64,000 nucleotides of DNA from Mimachlamys varia. Its lineage: Eukaryota; Mollusca; Bivalvia; Pectinida; Pectinidae. The position numbers and the translations under genes were made by a program. The stretch covers positions 12,892,001-12,956,000 of the forward strand of contig OX392527.1 in assembly GCA_947623455.1 (NCBI GenBank). Reading direction: 5' to 3'. Below, piece after piece: positions 1-11,092 of this stretch. Below the pieces are notes generated by a model, which had not been told where the DNA came from, ran no database searches, and saw only the letters and a program-made list of their open reading frames with translations. Each line of letters opens with the position of its first letter. Position 1 is the stretch's first letter.

Positions 1-765
1 CGTGATATAGATATGGTGGTGTAGATATGGTGGTGTAGATATGGAGATGAAGATATGGTGATGTAGATATTGTGATGTAGATATGGTGATGTAGATATTG
101 TGATGTAGATATTGTGATGTAGAAATGGTGATGTAGATATGGTGATGTAGATAGCGTGATATAGATATGGTGGTGTAGATATGGTGGTGTAGATATGGAG
201 ATGAAGATATGGTGATGTAGATATTGTGATGAAGATATGATGATGTAGATATGGTGATGTAGATATGGTGATGAAGATATGGTGATGTAGATATTGTGAT
301 GAAGATATGGTGATGTAGATATGGTGATGTAGATATGGTGATGTAGATATGGTGATATAGATATGGTGATGTAGATATGGTGATATAGATATGGTGATGT
401 AGATATGGTGATGAAGATATGGTGATGTAGATATTGTGATGAAGATATGGTGATGTAGATATGGTGATGAAGATATGGTGATGTAGATATGGTGATGAAG
501 ATATGGTGATGTAGATATGGTGATGTAGATATTGTGATGTAAATATGGTGGTGTAGATATGGTGATGTAGATATGGTGATGTAGATATGGTGATGTAGAT
601 ATGGTGATGAAGATATGGTGATGTAGATATGGTGATGAAGATATGGTGATGTAGATATTGTGATGTAAATATGGTGGTGTAGATATGGTGATGTAGATAT
701 GGTGATGTAGATATGGTGATGTAGATATGGTGATGTAGATTTGGTGATGTAGATATTGCGATAAA
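1..765. repeat. 14-bp minisatellite (GATGTAGATATGGT)n
   Basis: Tandem array of a 14-bp unit GATGTAGATATGGT with variants GATGAAG and GATATTGT. It runs from the left edge of the window, so its true start is unknown. Longer blocks of variants recur (compare 1-140 with 160-300), suggesting a higher-order structure. It would lie in an intron or 3' flank of the minus-strand lectin gene. No coding content is seen. Confidence 0.95.
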
Positions 766-927
766 GACCTATAACTATATTATCTTTTCTGATCCTTTTT
801 AAAATGTCTCGTTCATTTGCCAAATTAGAATAAAAAACTGTTATGGTCTATGTTAGAAACATAAGTGTTTCAACAACTAATTTTACATACACCTGTTTTG
901 ACATATTTTATCCCTGTGAATATTTAG

Positions 928-3154
928 TAGGGGTGTAACAATACATCAAACTATCGATTCATCACAGTAGTGTACCACCCAATAGTTCTATCACAATAGT
1001 GTACCACCCAATAGTTCTATCACAATAGTGTACCACTCAATAGTTCTATCACAATAGTGTACCACCCAATAGTTCTATCACAATAGTGTACCACCCAATA
1101 GTTCCATCACAATAGTGTACCACCCAATAGTTCTATCACAATAGTGTACCACCCAATAGTTCTATCGCAATAGTGTACCACCCAATAGTTCTATCGCAAT
1201 AGTGTACCACCCAATAGTTCTATCGCAATAGTGTACCACCCAATAGTTCTATCACAGTAGTGTACCACCCAATAGTTCTATCACAATAGTGTACCACCCA
1301 ATAGTTCCATCACAATAGTGTACCACCCAATAGTTCTATCGCAATTGTGTACCACCCAATAGTTCTATCGCAATAATGTACCACCCAATAGTTCTATCAC
1401 AATAGTGTACCACCCAATAGTTCTATCACAATAGTGTACCACCCAATAGTTCTATCACAATAGTGTACCACCCAATAGTTCTATCGCAATAGTGTACCAC
1501 CCAATAGTTCTATCGCAATAGTGTACCACCCAATAGTTCTATCGCAATAGTGTACCACCCAATAGTTCTATCACAGTAGTGTACCACCCAATAGTTCTAT
1601 CGCAATAGTGTACCACCCAATAGTTCTATCGCAATAGTGTACCACCCAATAGTTCTATCGCAATAATGTACCACCCAATAGTTCTATCGCAATAGTGTAC
1701 CACCCAATAGTTCTATCACAATAGTGTACCACCCAATAGTTCTATCGCAATAGTGTACCACCCAATAGTTCTATCACAATAGTGTGCCACCCAATAGTTC
1801 TATCACAATAGTGTACCACCCAATAGTTCTATCGCAATAATGTACCACCCAATAGTTCTATCACAATAGTGTACCACCCAATAGTTCTATCACAATAGTG
1901 TACCACCCAATAGTTCTATCACAATAGTGTACCACCCAATAGTTCTATCGCAATAGTGTACCACCCAATAGTTCTATCGCAATAATGTACCACCCAATAG
2001 TTCCATCACAATAGTGTACCACCCAATAGTTCTATCGCAATAGTGTACCACCCAATAGTTCTATCACAATAGTGTACCACCCAATAGTTCTATCGCAATA
2101 GTGTACCATCCAATAGTTCTATCGCAATAGTGTACCACCCAATAGTTCTATCACAATAGTGTACCACCCAATAGTTCTATCGCAATAATGTACCACCCAA
2201 TAGTTCCATCGCAATAGTGTACCACCCAATAGTTCTATCGCAATAGTGTACCACCCAATAGTTCTATCGCAATAGTGTACCACCCAATAGTTCTATCACA
2301 ATAGTGTACCACCCAATAGTTCTATCACAATAGTGTACCACCCAATAGTTCTATCACAATAGTGTATCACCCAATAGTTCTATCACAATAGTGTATCACC
2401 AAATAGTTCTATCACAATAGTGTACCACCCAATAGTTCTATCACAATAGTGTACCACCCAATAGTTCTATCACAATAGTGTATCACCCAATAGTTCTATC
2501 ACAATAGTGTACCACCCAATAGTTCTATCACAATAGTGTACCACCCAATAGTTCTATCGCAATAGTGTACCACCCAATAGTTCTATCACAATAGTGTACC
2601 ACCCAATAGTTCTATCACAATAGTGTACCACCCAATAGTTCTATCGCAATAGTGTACCACCCAATAGTTCTATCACAATAGTGTACCACCCAATAGTTCC
2701 ATCACAATAGTGTACCACCCAATAGTTCTATCACAATAGTGTACCACCCAATATCGCAATAGTAAAATGGCAATGCAATAGACAATCGCAATAGTATGTG
2801 ACTATCGCAATAGTATCAACAATTTCAACAGTAATGTTTTATTACTTAAATGGCATCAAACAAATATTCATCAAGAAGTTTTAATGTAGTTGGTTAATAT
2901 GAAACTCTTTAGTGAATATTACAATAATAAGTATAATTTACTCATTATGCAAACTTAAATGGACTGAAAATATAAATATTTTGGCTTAAACTTGGTAAAC
3001 TAAGGCACTTGTCATTTTAAATAAAATATTTAAAATATTTTGGGTATCAATGACTATCGCAATATTATCGCAATAGTTTGTTGATATTGCAATACTATCG
3101 TAATAGTAATTCTGACTATCGCAATGGTAAAATTATGCTCATTAGTCACCCCTA
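928..3154. mobile_element. hAT-like non-autonomous transposon with internal minisatellite
   Basis: The left end reads TAGGGGTGTAAC and the right end CACCCCTA, giving an 8-bp terminal inverted repeat. Both sides are flanked by the same 8 bp, ATATTTAG, at 920-927 and 3155-3162. An 8-bp target duplication with T/CAGGGGTG ends is typical of the hAT superfamily. No transposase frame is present. Most of the inside is a 29-bp minisatellite, followed by ~400 bp of AT-rich sequence in which the motif ACTATCGCAATAGTA recurs near the right end. A non-autonomous, internally expanded element is the best reading. Confidence 0.75.
963..2754. repeat. 29-bp minisatellite, ~62 copies
   Basis: Very regular 29-bp unit built on ATCACAATAGTGTACCACCC and AATAGTTCT. 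The main variants are ATCACA/ATCGCA, AGTG/AATG and TTCTA/TTCCA. Units are nearly identical, implying recent expansion or homogenisation. The array lies wholly inside the hAT-like element, and its core ATCGCAATAG matches that element's subterminal motif, so it was probably amplified from the element itself. Confidence 0.95.
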
Positions 3155-3389
3155 ATATTTAGGTAGGTCAAGGTCATTCAATAAACAGACACTTGATATC
3201 AGTATGTGCTGGTAGCTTCTTGCCAAATATCATGGCTCTTATTTTTGTGATTTTAATAAGAATAGTGATTCTACTCAAAACGAGAGTTGCCAGAGGGATC
3301 TTGGTGCCCACCATCAATGATCTTCATTTGTTCTTAAGAATTTATCATCTTACTTATATGAGATTTGAGAATTCCTCTTAAAATGAATA

Positions 3390-4205
3390 ATTGTTGAAAG
3401 ATGGTTGGTTGTCAGCAATTTTGTATTTCTGATCAGTTCCAAAATCAAAAGAGTACAACTAAGGACCAAGAGGAACTTACAATGAAATTTGAGAAAATTT
3501 ATCTTGTATTTCTCAAAAATAACCTTAATATTTTTTCACAGTCAAATTCTTCGATGGCTGCTATTTGGCAATATTTTTTCTATGATTAGTGCAAAAATAG
3601 GACCATGCATCACTAGGGATCAAAGGGTACCTACATAAAAGATAAAAGAATGATCTAGTACTTTTAAAAAACAAAGTGATATAACTTTTGTCAAAATCCA
3701 AGATGGCCACCTGTCAGCCATATTGTTTATCATATCTGTCCGAAAATGGACCCTGCACAACAAGGCACCAGGGGGAACTTATATATTAAATTTGAGAATT
3801 ATCCATTCAGAACTTGTTAAGAAAAAGCGGTAACAAACAATTACTGTAAAATCCAGAAAAGCTGTCTGATGGCTATATTGTTTATCTGATCTGTCCGAAA
3901 ATGCCCCATGCAAGACTTAAAGCACCAAGGAAAACCTATAGCTATCTATGAAATTTAAAATGATCCATTCAGTACTTGTCAAGAAAAAGTGATAACAAAC
4001 TATAACTGCCTAATCCAAGATGGCAGCCTGTCGGCCATATTGTTTATCTGATCTGTTCGAAAATGGACCATGCATAACTAGGCACCAAGGGGAACCTACA
4101 TCAGAAATTTGGAAATGATCAATCCAGTTTTTCTCAAGAAATAGGGGTAACAAGAATTGTTTAAGGAAGGACGGATGGATGACGGACCACGGCAGAGGGT
4201 GATTT
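3390..4205 (+). repeat. Decayed pearl-like tandem units with ACGG-rich tail
   Basis: About four degenerate ~170-bp units. Each contains a version of CCAAGATGGCCACCTGTCAG followed by GCCATATTGTTT, a 'tctgtccgaaaatggacc' segment and an 'aaatttgagaaatgatccattcag' segment. The block ends at 4164-4200 in an ACGG-rich tract (GGACGGATGGATGACGGACC), the usual 3' tract of pearl/HINE-type elements. No 3' hairpin follows, because the next element starts immediately at 4208. The short open frames here are not genes. Confidence 0.6.
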
Positions 4206-4207
4206 AA

Positions 4208-6092
4208 AACAAGAGGCCCAATGGGCCTGCATCGCTCACCTGGTATCAATCTCTGACTTATATTATAGTGTAACCCTAAAGTCCCCTAAAATCTTTTAAT
4301 GTAAGACATTTAGAAGAACATCTTAAGATTTAAACATATTTTACCCCTGTGACCTTATAAGAAAACATCATTTTCATTTTCAAATTTTGTTTGGCTTCAT
4401 CCCAGGACGCTACCAGCCAAATATCAGGTCTCTAGGCAAATCAAGAACGAGGTCATTTCTTTTCGCAAACTTTGTCAGGCTTCATCCAAGAAACTTTCAG
4501 CCAAATACCATGCTTCTAGGGCTTTTGGTATTTCAGAAGAACTTGTTTGAATGTTTTAACAGATTTGACCCCTGTGACCTTGAATATAGGTCAAGGTCAT
4601 TTCTTTTTGCAAACTTTGTCCGGCTTCATCCAAGGAACCTTTCAGCCAAATATCATGCTTCTAGGGCTTTTGGTATTTCAGAAGAAGTCGTTTAAAGGTT
4701 TTAACAGATTTGACCCCTGTGACCTTGAATAAAGGTCAAGGTCATTTCTTTTCACAAACTTTGTCGGGCTTCATCCAAGGAACCTTTCAGCCAAATATCA
4801 TGCTTCTAGGGCTTTTGGTATTTCAGAAGAAGTCGTTTAAAGGTTTTAACAGATTTGACCCCTGTGACCTTGAATATTTGTCAAGGTCATTTCTTTTCGC
4901 AAACTTTGTCAGGCTTCATCCAAGGAACCTTTCAGCCAAATGTCATGCTTCTAGGGCTTTTGGTATTTCAGAAGAAGTCGTTTTAAAGGTTTTAACAGAT
5001 TTGACCCCTGTGACCTTGAATTAAAGTCAAGGTCATTTCTTTTCGCAAAATTTGTCCGGCTTCATCCAAGGAACCTTTCAGCCAAATATCATGCTTCTAG
5101 GGCTTTTGGTATTTCAGAAGAAGTCGTTTAAAGGTTTCAACAGATTTGACTCCTGTGACCTTGAATATAGGTCAGGGTCATTTCTTTTCGCAAACTTTGT
5201 CGGGCTTCATCCAAGGAACCTTTCAGCCAAATATCATGCTTCTAGGGCTTTTGGTATTTCAGAAGAAGTCGTTTAAAGGTTTTAACAGATTTGACCCCTG
5301 TGACCTTGAATATAGGTCAAGGTCATTTCTTTTCGCAAACTTTGTCGGGCTTCATCCAAGGAACCTTTCAGCCAAATATCATACTTCTAGGGCTTTTGGT
5401 ATTTCAGAAGAAGTCGTTTAAAGGTTTTAACAGATTTGACCCCTGTGACCTTGAATATAAGTCAAGGTCATTTCTTTTCGCAAACTTTGTCGGGCTTCAT
5501 CCAAGGAACCTTTCAGCCAAATATCATGCTTCTAGGTCTTTTGGTATTTCAGAAGAAGTCGTTTAAAGGTTTCAACAGATTTGACTCCTGTGACCTTGAA
5601 TATAGGTCAAGGTCATTTCTTTTCGCAAACTTTGTCGGGCTTCATCCAAGGGACATATCAGCCAAATATCATGTTTCTAGGGCTTTTGGTATTTCAGAAG
5701 AAGTCGTTTAAAGGTTAAAATAGATTTAACCTCCCGGTGACCTTGAATATTAGTCAAGGTCATTTCTTTTCGCAAACTTAATTTGGCTTCATCTAAGGAA
5801 GCTACTGGTCAAATATGAAGTCTCTATGCCTGACGGTATTTTAGAAGAAGTTGTTTGAAGGTTTCGACATTTTTTACCCCTGTGACCTTGAAATTAGGTC
5901 AAAGTGATTTTTTTTCGCAAACTTTGTTCAGCTCCTTCCAAGAAATCTACCAGCCAAATTTCATGTCACTGGGCCTTTCAGTATTTTAGAAGAAGTTGTT
6001 TAAAGGAAAAAGTTGACGGACGCAGGACGGACGGACGACGGACGCTGCACCATCACATAAGCTCACTTGGCCCTTCGGGCCAGGTGAGCTAA
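4208..6092 (+). mobile_element. Pearl/Helentron-associated-like element, 145-bp internal repeats
   Basis: Starts AACAAG, then a 15-bp palindrome AGGCCCAATGGGCCT, then CGCTCACCTGG. It ends with a strong hairpin, AGCTCACTTGGCCCTTCGG / GCCAGGTGAGCT, followed by AA (a CTAA end, compatible with the CTRR end of Helitron-type elements). The hairpin arm repeats the 5' CTCACCTGG in inverted orientation. Inside are about nine 145-bp units (4460-5750), each with 'gtgaccttgaatataggtcaaggtcattt'-type sequence, decaying toward the 3' side. An ACGG tract (6014-6045) precedes the hairpin. This matches the architecture described for pearl elements of bivalves; the family name is inferred. Confidence 0.7.
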
Positions 6093-6223
6093 AAACAAGA
6101 AACTTTGATATGGTTGCGGTGCTGACTGGTTGTCCAGATGTGGTAAGTATATAATATCTACTCTTCACGATAACATTCAGCCCCCTGTCAACATACATGA
6201 GACCACTGATGACGCCCCCTTAC

Positions 6224-6466
6224 CATAACTACGAGTCCAAATGTCATGATTTGGTAGACTGACCAATCCACTCAGGGCAGATTCAGACTTATTAGAGTAG
6301 GTGTTACAGGTCGTTGTTGCTACATTGAACACAAACACTGAGCAGTCTCCAGTTTTATAGCACTCGGCAGCACACAGCATATCATTATCAGTCAGTACTG
6401 AGTCTAACTGTATTCCGTACAGCGTAGCAGGACCAACATAAACCTCAAACATGGTCTCCAGTAAAC
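6224..6466 (-). CDS. Lectin gene exon 19 (last visible): PAN/apple domain
   Basis: Exon of 243 nt, phase 1 in and phase 1 out. The acceptor is a T-rich tract ending TTTTAG before 6466; the donor is ATG|GTAAGG at 6223. It encodes ~81 residues with the PAN/apple signature: LCAAEC, then GDC, then TTTC before a NTYSNKS segment, and ends DIWTRSY. One sequon (NKS) is present. It follows the CCP exon at 9358-9540. No further exon is recognised below 6224, so the gene probably continues past the left edge. PAN domains mediate protein or carbohydrate binding; the ligand is unknown. Confidence 0.8.
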
Positions 6467-6599
6467 CTAAAACAAAAAATATTACATACACATTACAACA
6501 TGTCCATGTATATTGATCTTATAACAGTGTATTAAAGTTAACCTTAACTTCTAAAGAAACATCTTGCCAAAATAGCTTAAAAGAACAGAAGCTCTCAGA

Positions 6600-7345
6600 G
6601 TGCATATCAGGAATAGAGACGATCCGAAACTTGTAAGGAGCAGAGATGGTCCAAATCTTGTAAAGAACAGGGATGATCCAAAACTTGTAAGTAACAGAGA
6701 TGGTCTAGAAATTGTAAAGAACAGGAATTGTCCAAAACTTGTAAGCAACACAATTGGTCCTGAACTTGTAAGCAACAGAGATGATCAGGAAATTAAAAGG
6801 AACACAGATGGGCAGGAAATTAAAAGGAACACAGATGGTCAGGAAATTAAAAGGAACACAGATGATCAGGAAATTAAAAGGAACACAGATGGTCAGGAAA
6901 TTAAAAGGAACACAGATGGTCAGGAAATTAAAAGGAACACAGATGGGCAGGAAATTAAAAGGAACACAGATGGTCAGGAAATTAAAAGGAACACAGATGG
7001 TCAGGAAATTAACAGGAACACAGATGATCAGGAAATTAAAAGGAACACAGATGATCAGGAAATTAAAAGGAACACAGATGGTCAGGAAATTAAAAGGAAC
7101 ACAGATGATCAGGAAATTAAAAGGAACACAGATGATCAGGAAATTAAAAGGAACACAGATGATCAGGAAATTAAAAGGAACACAGATGGTCAGGAAATTA
7201 AAAGGAACACAGATGGTCAGGAAATTAAAAGGAACACAGATGGTCAGGAAATTAACAGGAACACAGATGGTCAGGAAATTAACAGGAACACAGATGGTCA
7301 GGAAATTAAAAGGAACACAGATGGTCAGGAACTTGTAAGGAATAA
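6600..7345. repeat. 27-bp minisatellite in intron 18
   Basis: Tandem 27-bp unit (AGGAACACAGATGGTCAGG + AAATTAAA), regular from 6781 to 7340 (~21 copies) and degenerate from 6600 to 6780. Because 27 is a multiple of three and the unit lacks stops, the plus strand reads as a 256-codon frame of QEIKRNTDG repeats. The array lies ~130 bp upstream of the exon-19 acceptor on the opposite strand to that exon. Not a gene. Confidence 0.9.
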
Positions 7346-7394
7346 AGACAGTCTGAAGCTTGCATCATAACAAGGGAAACTTGATAACTGTAGA

Positions 7395-8083
7395 AACAAG
7401 AGCACCGCAAGCGGAGGCATGATACACCCGTCGCATTCTATCAGAAGTATAATTGTATGGAAACACAAAAAACTTTCGGCATAATGCCCGAAATCGTATC
7501 AGATACGAAGTTCCGAAGGGCCATAACTCTTGCAAATATTGTCTAATTACACTTTCATTCCGGAAAACAGAACTTCATGTCATGATGATTAAGCCTACCA
7601 AGTTTAAAAGATATTGGCTGAAAACTGTAGGATAAGATCACTAGATAAAACATTAGTTTAAGACAGAAATGTATATTCTACATAATGTCTATATTTTGCA
7701 GTTGCAAATATGCAATGCTGTTACACGAAAAGTTGAAATAACTCAACAAAACCCGTAATATATGTTAAATATTATAGCTTTTTGAAGTACCATACCAAAT
7801 TTTAGAGGAATTGAAGAAAACACAAAAATGTTCTGACGTTTTCTACATAATGCCCGAAATTGTCTCCCAAAGGGCAATAACTCTAGTGAATATTGTTGAA
7901 TCAAACTGTCGTTCAGGAAAACACAACTTCATGTCATGGTGGTGAAAGCTAGCAAGTGTGAAAGAAATCGGTAGAAAACTGTAGGAGGAGATCTCAAGAC
8001 AAATAAAAGTTTACGACGTACGTAAGGATGGACGGACAACGCCATACCATATTACGTCCCGTCATTTTTGACGGGCGTATAAT
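7395..8083 (+). mobile_element. Foldback/HINE-like element, second family
   Basis: Same architecture as the 4208 element but unrelated sequence. It starts AACAAGAG with a small palindrome (CACCGCAAGCGGAG), then TACACCCGTC. It ends with a GGATGGACGGACAACG tract and a hairpin ACGTCCCGTC-ATTTTT-GACGGGCGTA, whose arm is the inverse of the 5' TACACCCGTC. Two degenerate internal copies, ~370 bp apart, share 'cataatgcccgaaat' and 'cttcatgtcatg'. No coding capacity. Confidence 0.65.
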
Positions 8084-8843
8084 TAATCAAAAAGTATTAA
8101 TTATTAAACAACAAAATTGTAATCCACTTCATTTTCTGTCTTTAATGTAACATGTATTTTCATGTAACTGACCCGTTCAGTCATGTCATACGGCCATGTC
8201 ATAAAAATGGTATTACATACGTGTAATAACACTTATGTGACGTCATAAACACATGACGTCTTTAAGACGTATACAGTAGACATCACAGAAGAAATTTGCC
8301 TTTCTTATAGGGAATTAATTTGAGAGTTTTTGTGTATTTTCTCATAAATATAAGTTATGTGATAAACTTGTTAAATAAATTCCATATTACATTGACACTC
8401 GTGTAAGATCCTCTATTTGTGCTGGACACACTGAAAATATTTTCAATGACATTACATTATATCTGGAACAGATTTGTCGGGGATTTTAAAGACATTTGCC
8501 AATCAGCTGAAACATTACAGAATGCAATAACAACATAACGGGTAATTATGTTATATTTTCTCCTTACAAACTTTTCTACAGAGACGTATTGTTTTCAAAG
8601 AGAGGCAAAAGAGAAAGAAATCCTACAATCCTACAGTATTCTTTGTTTAAATTAACTCTTTATAAATCACAAGACAATGGCCTTGCTGATTACAAATACC
8701 AATGTAGTCATAATTACCATTTATATTATTCTATCATGGATATGAGATCTGTTACATTAAACAAAATGAAAAGAAGTGTAAGAAAATAAGCAATACAATT
8801 TTTTGCTCGGGTGATTTTAAAATCTGGTACATGTATCTTTTAG
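8084..8843. other. Unique intronic sequence
   Basis: AT-rich single-copy sequence. A cluster of GACGTC-like motifs sits at 8238-8275 (GTGACGTCATAAAC, CATGACGTC, AAGACGTAT). The short frame at 8589-8789 has no domain signature. I see no exon that fits the phase chain of the lectin gene. Confidence 0.5.
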
Positions 8844-9374
8844 GTTAATACATACTAGAGAATATAGGAGATTACATACTAGAGCATATAGGAGATTACA
8901 TACTAGAGCATATAGGATATTACATACTAGAGCATATAGAAGATTACATAGTAGAGCATATAGGAGTTTACATAGTAGAGCATATAGGAGTTTACATACT
9001 AGAGCATATAGGAGTTTACATACTAGAACATATAGGAGTTTACATACTAGAACATATAAGAGATTACATACTAGAGCATAGGAGATTACATACTAGAGCA
9101 TATAGGAGTTTACATACTAGAACATATAGGAGTTTACATACTAGAACATATAAGAGATTACATACTAGAGCATATAGGAGTTTACATACTAGAACATATA
9201 GGAGTTTACATACTAGAACATATAAGAGATTACATACTAGAGCATATAGGAGATTACATACTAGAGCATATAGGAGACTACATACTAGAGCATATAGGAG
9301 ATTACATACTAGAGCATATAGGAGACTACATACTAGAGCATATAGGAGATTACATACTAGAGCATATAGGAGAT
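8844..9374. repeat. 24-bp minisatellite copying the exon-18 splice donor
   Basis: About 22 units of 24 bp (minus strand: TCTCCTATATGCTCTA|GTAT + GTAA). The first unit is the last 16 nt of exon 18 plus the first 8 nt of its intron, and the rest are near-exact copies. Variants substitute one or two bases (GCTCTA/GTTCTA, ATTA/ACTA/TTTA). The array overlaps the exon end and runs straight into the intron. Each unit preserves the A|GTATGTAA donor. Minus-strand frames of LLYALVCN repeats here are artefacts. Confidence 0.92.
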
Positions 9375-9540
9375 TCTGTCCAAAGTGAGCTCCTTTCCAC
9401 CTGCTGACAAGTGACTGCTCCACTGTGAGACCCACTCAGTACATAGCCAGGGTCACAGGTGTAGATGTAGGTGGTGCCCACCTCTGCCACAAATGTTGAG
9501 GAGTAGCTTCCATTGACCACAATGGGTAGTGACCTACACC
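9358..9540 (-). CDS. Lectin gene exon 18: CCP/sushi domain
   Basis: Exon of 183 nt, phase 1-1. The acceptor is TGTTACAG before 9540 and the donor is TGCTCTA|GTATGTAA. It encodes one sushi domain: GCRSLPIVVNGSYSST, then YIYTCDPGYVLSG, VTCQQ and LWTESPIC. The four cysteines, the central TCDPGY and the W near the end are all present. One sequon, NGS. Complement-control modules in this setting act as extracellular spacers or protein-binding units. The donor lies inside a 24-bp minisatellite made of copies of itself. Confidence 0.88.
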
Positions 9541-9767
9541 CTGTAACATACAGGAAGTGACTTGGGTAATAACTCATTGGTATTGTACAAAGTTTTATAA
9601 AACATATAAATGAATATATAAATGCAGGACATTTGATATATTTTATGCAATCAAGTCTCTATTTGAGGATGTCTTGATTCCTAACTAAAAAAAAAACCTG
9701 TTTTCAAATGAATACTGCTGTGATCTCACCATCTTTGTCATCAATGTTTATTAATCAGAACTGAAGT

Positions 9768-10215
9768 CAACATTGTAACATCCCCCCTCCGGCCCTAGGG
9801 CGTCAGATTCAACAGTTTAACATCCCCCCTCCGGCCCTTGGGGGTCAGATTCAACAGTTTAACATCCCCCCTCCGGCCCTAGGGCATCAGATTCAACAGT
9901 TTAACATCCCCCCTCCGGCCCTAGGGGGTCAGATTCAACAGTGTAACATCCCCCTCTGGCCCTATGGGTCAGATTCAACAGTTCAACATCCCCCTCTGGC
10001 CCTAGGGGTCAGATTCAACAGTTTAACATCCCCATCCGGCCCAAGGGGTCAGATTCAACAGTTTAACATCCCCCTCTGGCCCTAGGGGTCAGATTCAACA
10101 GTGCAACATCCCCCCTCCGGCCCTTGGGGGTCAGAGTCAACAGTGTAACATCCCCCCCTCTGGCCTTAAGGGGTCAGAATCTAACACCCCCCTCCAGCCC
10201 TAAGGGGTCAGAGTC
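9768..10215. repeat. 42-bp GC-rich minisatellite
   Basis: About ten units of ~38-42 bp with the core AACATCCCCCCTCCGGCCCT + AGGG and the linker GTCAGATTCAACAGTTT. Units decay toward 10215. It is followed to ~10370 by sequence typical of decayed pearl-like units ('ttgttccccttcctataaagg', 'caaatttggttcat'). The C-runs and AGGG stand out against the AT-rich surroundings. Confidence 0.85.
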
Positions 10216-10465
10216 TCCATTTATGCAAAATTTGTTCCCCTTCCTATAAAGGATGTTTCTGTCCAAATTTGGTTCATATCCATTCAGCACTTTATGACAA
10301 GTAGCGATTTAAACGGCTTTACCTCTATTTCCCCTATTGGACCCACTCCTCCGGCCTTACTATGTTAAACTTTAATATAACACTAAAATTTGAATCTGCT
10401 CAAATACAACAGAAATCTATGTCAACTTCTGTTCCGCTGTACTCTCCCTATTCCTATATACGTAC

Positions 10466-10683
10466 GTGCATTTCGCTCACAAACAACATCAGTCACCAAA
10501 AAATCTAAGCAACTGGATTGTCTCCAGTAGCCAATCTCATCCATGTAGACACAGTAGTCACTTGTGATGTTGGTAATCATGTAACCAAAATGCTGGAAAT
10601 CTATGGTGGAGTTGTCTACCCATCGGCTTTTGGCATCAAGCAGGCTGTACTTATACCCAATCCAACGGGTAGATCTTTTTAAC
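10466..10683 (-). CDS. Lectin gene exon 17: C-terminal half of CTLD-e
   Basis: Exon of 218 nt, phase 2 in and phase 1 out. Acceptor ATATTTCAG before 10683; donor GCAC|GTACGT. It completes the C-type lectin fold begun in exon 16: TRWIGYKYS, KSRWVDNSTID, DYCVYMDEIGYW, SSCLDFLVTDVVCERNA. The last two cysteines and the WIG core are in place. No EPN/QPD calcium-sugar motif is present. Sequons NST and NIT. Alternatively the frame runs on to a stop at 10422 with an ATTAAA downstream, a possible short-isoform end, but the phase-1 donor agrees with all other CTLD ends. Confidence 0.82.
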
Positions 10684-10737
10684 CTGAAATATATAACAAA
10701 AACATCCAGAATCACCATCAAATCACCTAGTACAGTG

Positions 10738-11092
10738 TAACATCATCATATCACTTAATATCATCATTATATCACTTAGTATCATCATTATATCACTAAT
10801 TATCATCATTATATCACTTATTATCATCATTATATCACTTATTATCATCATTATATCACTTATTATCATCATTATATCACTTATTATCATCATTATATCA
10901 CTTATTATCATCATTATATCACTTAGTATCATCATTATATCACTTATTATCATCATTATATCACTTATTATCATCATTATATCACTTATTATCATCATTA
11001 TAACACTTATTATTTATCATTATTATATCACCTAATATCATCATTATAACAATTATTATCATCATTATAACACTTATTATCATCATTATATA
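10738..11092. repeat. 21-bp minisatellite in intron 16
   Basis: About 17 copies of a 21-bp AT-rich unit (ATTATCATCATTATATCACT + T). It begins ~55 bp upstream of the exon-17 acceptor. The unit is stop-free on the minus strand (MMIISDI repeats), which makes a spurious frame. No shared sequence with the exon junction is seen. Confidence 0.93.

Noticed and set aside
6600..7370. 256-codon plus frame (QEIKRNTDG repeats)
   Set aside because: 27-bp intronic minisatellite; a second plus frame is open over the same region.
10422..10465. Stop codon after CTLD-e as the end of the gene
   Set aside because: A phase-1 donor (GCAC|GTACGT) lies at the same place as the donors of the other CTLD exons, and in-phase CCP and PAN exons follow. 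Kept only as a possible alternative end.
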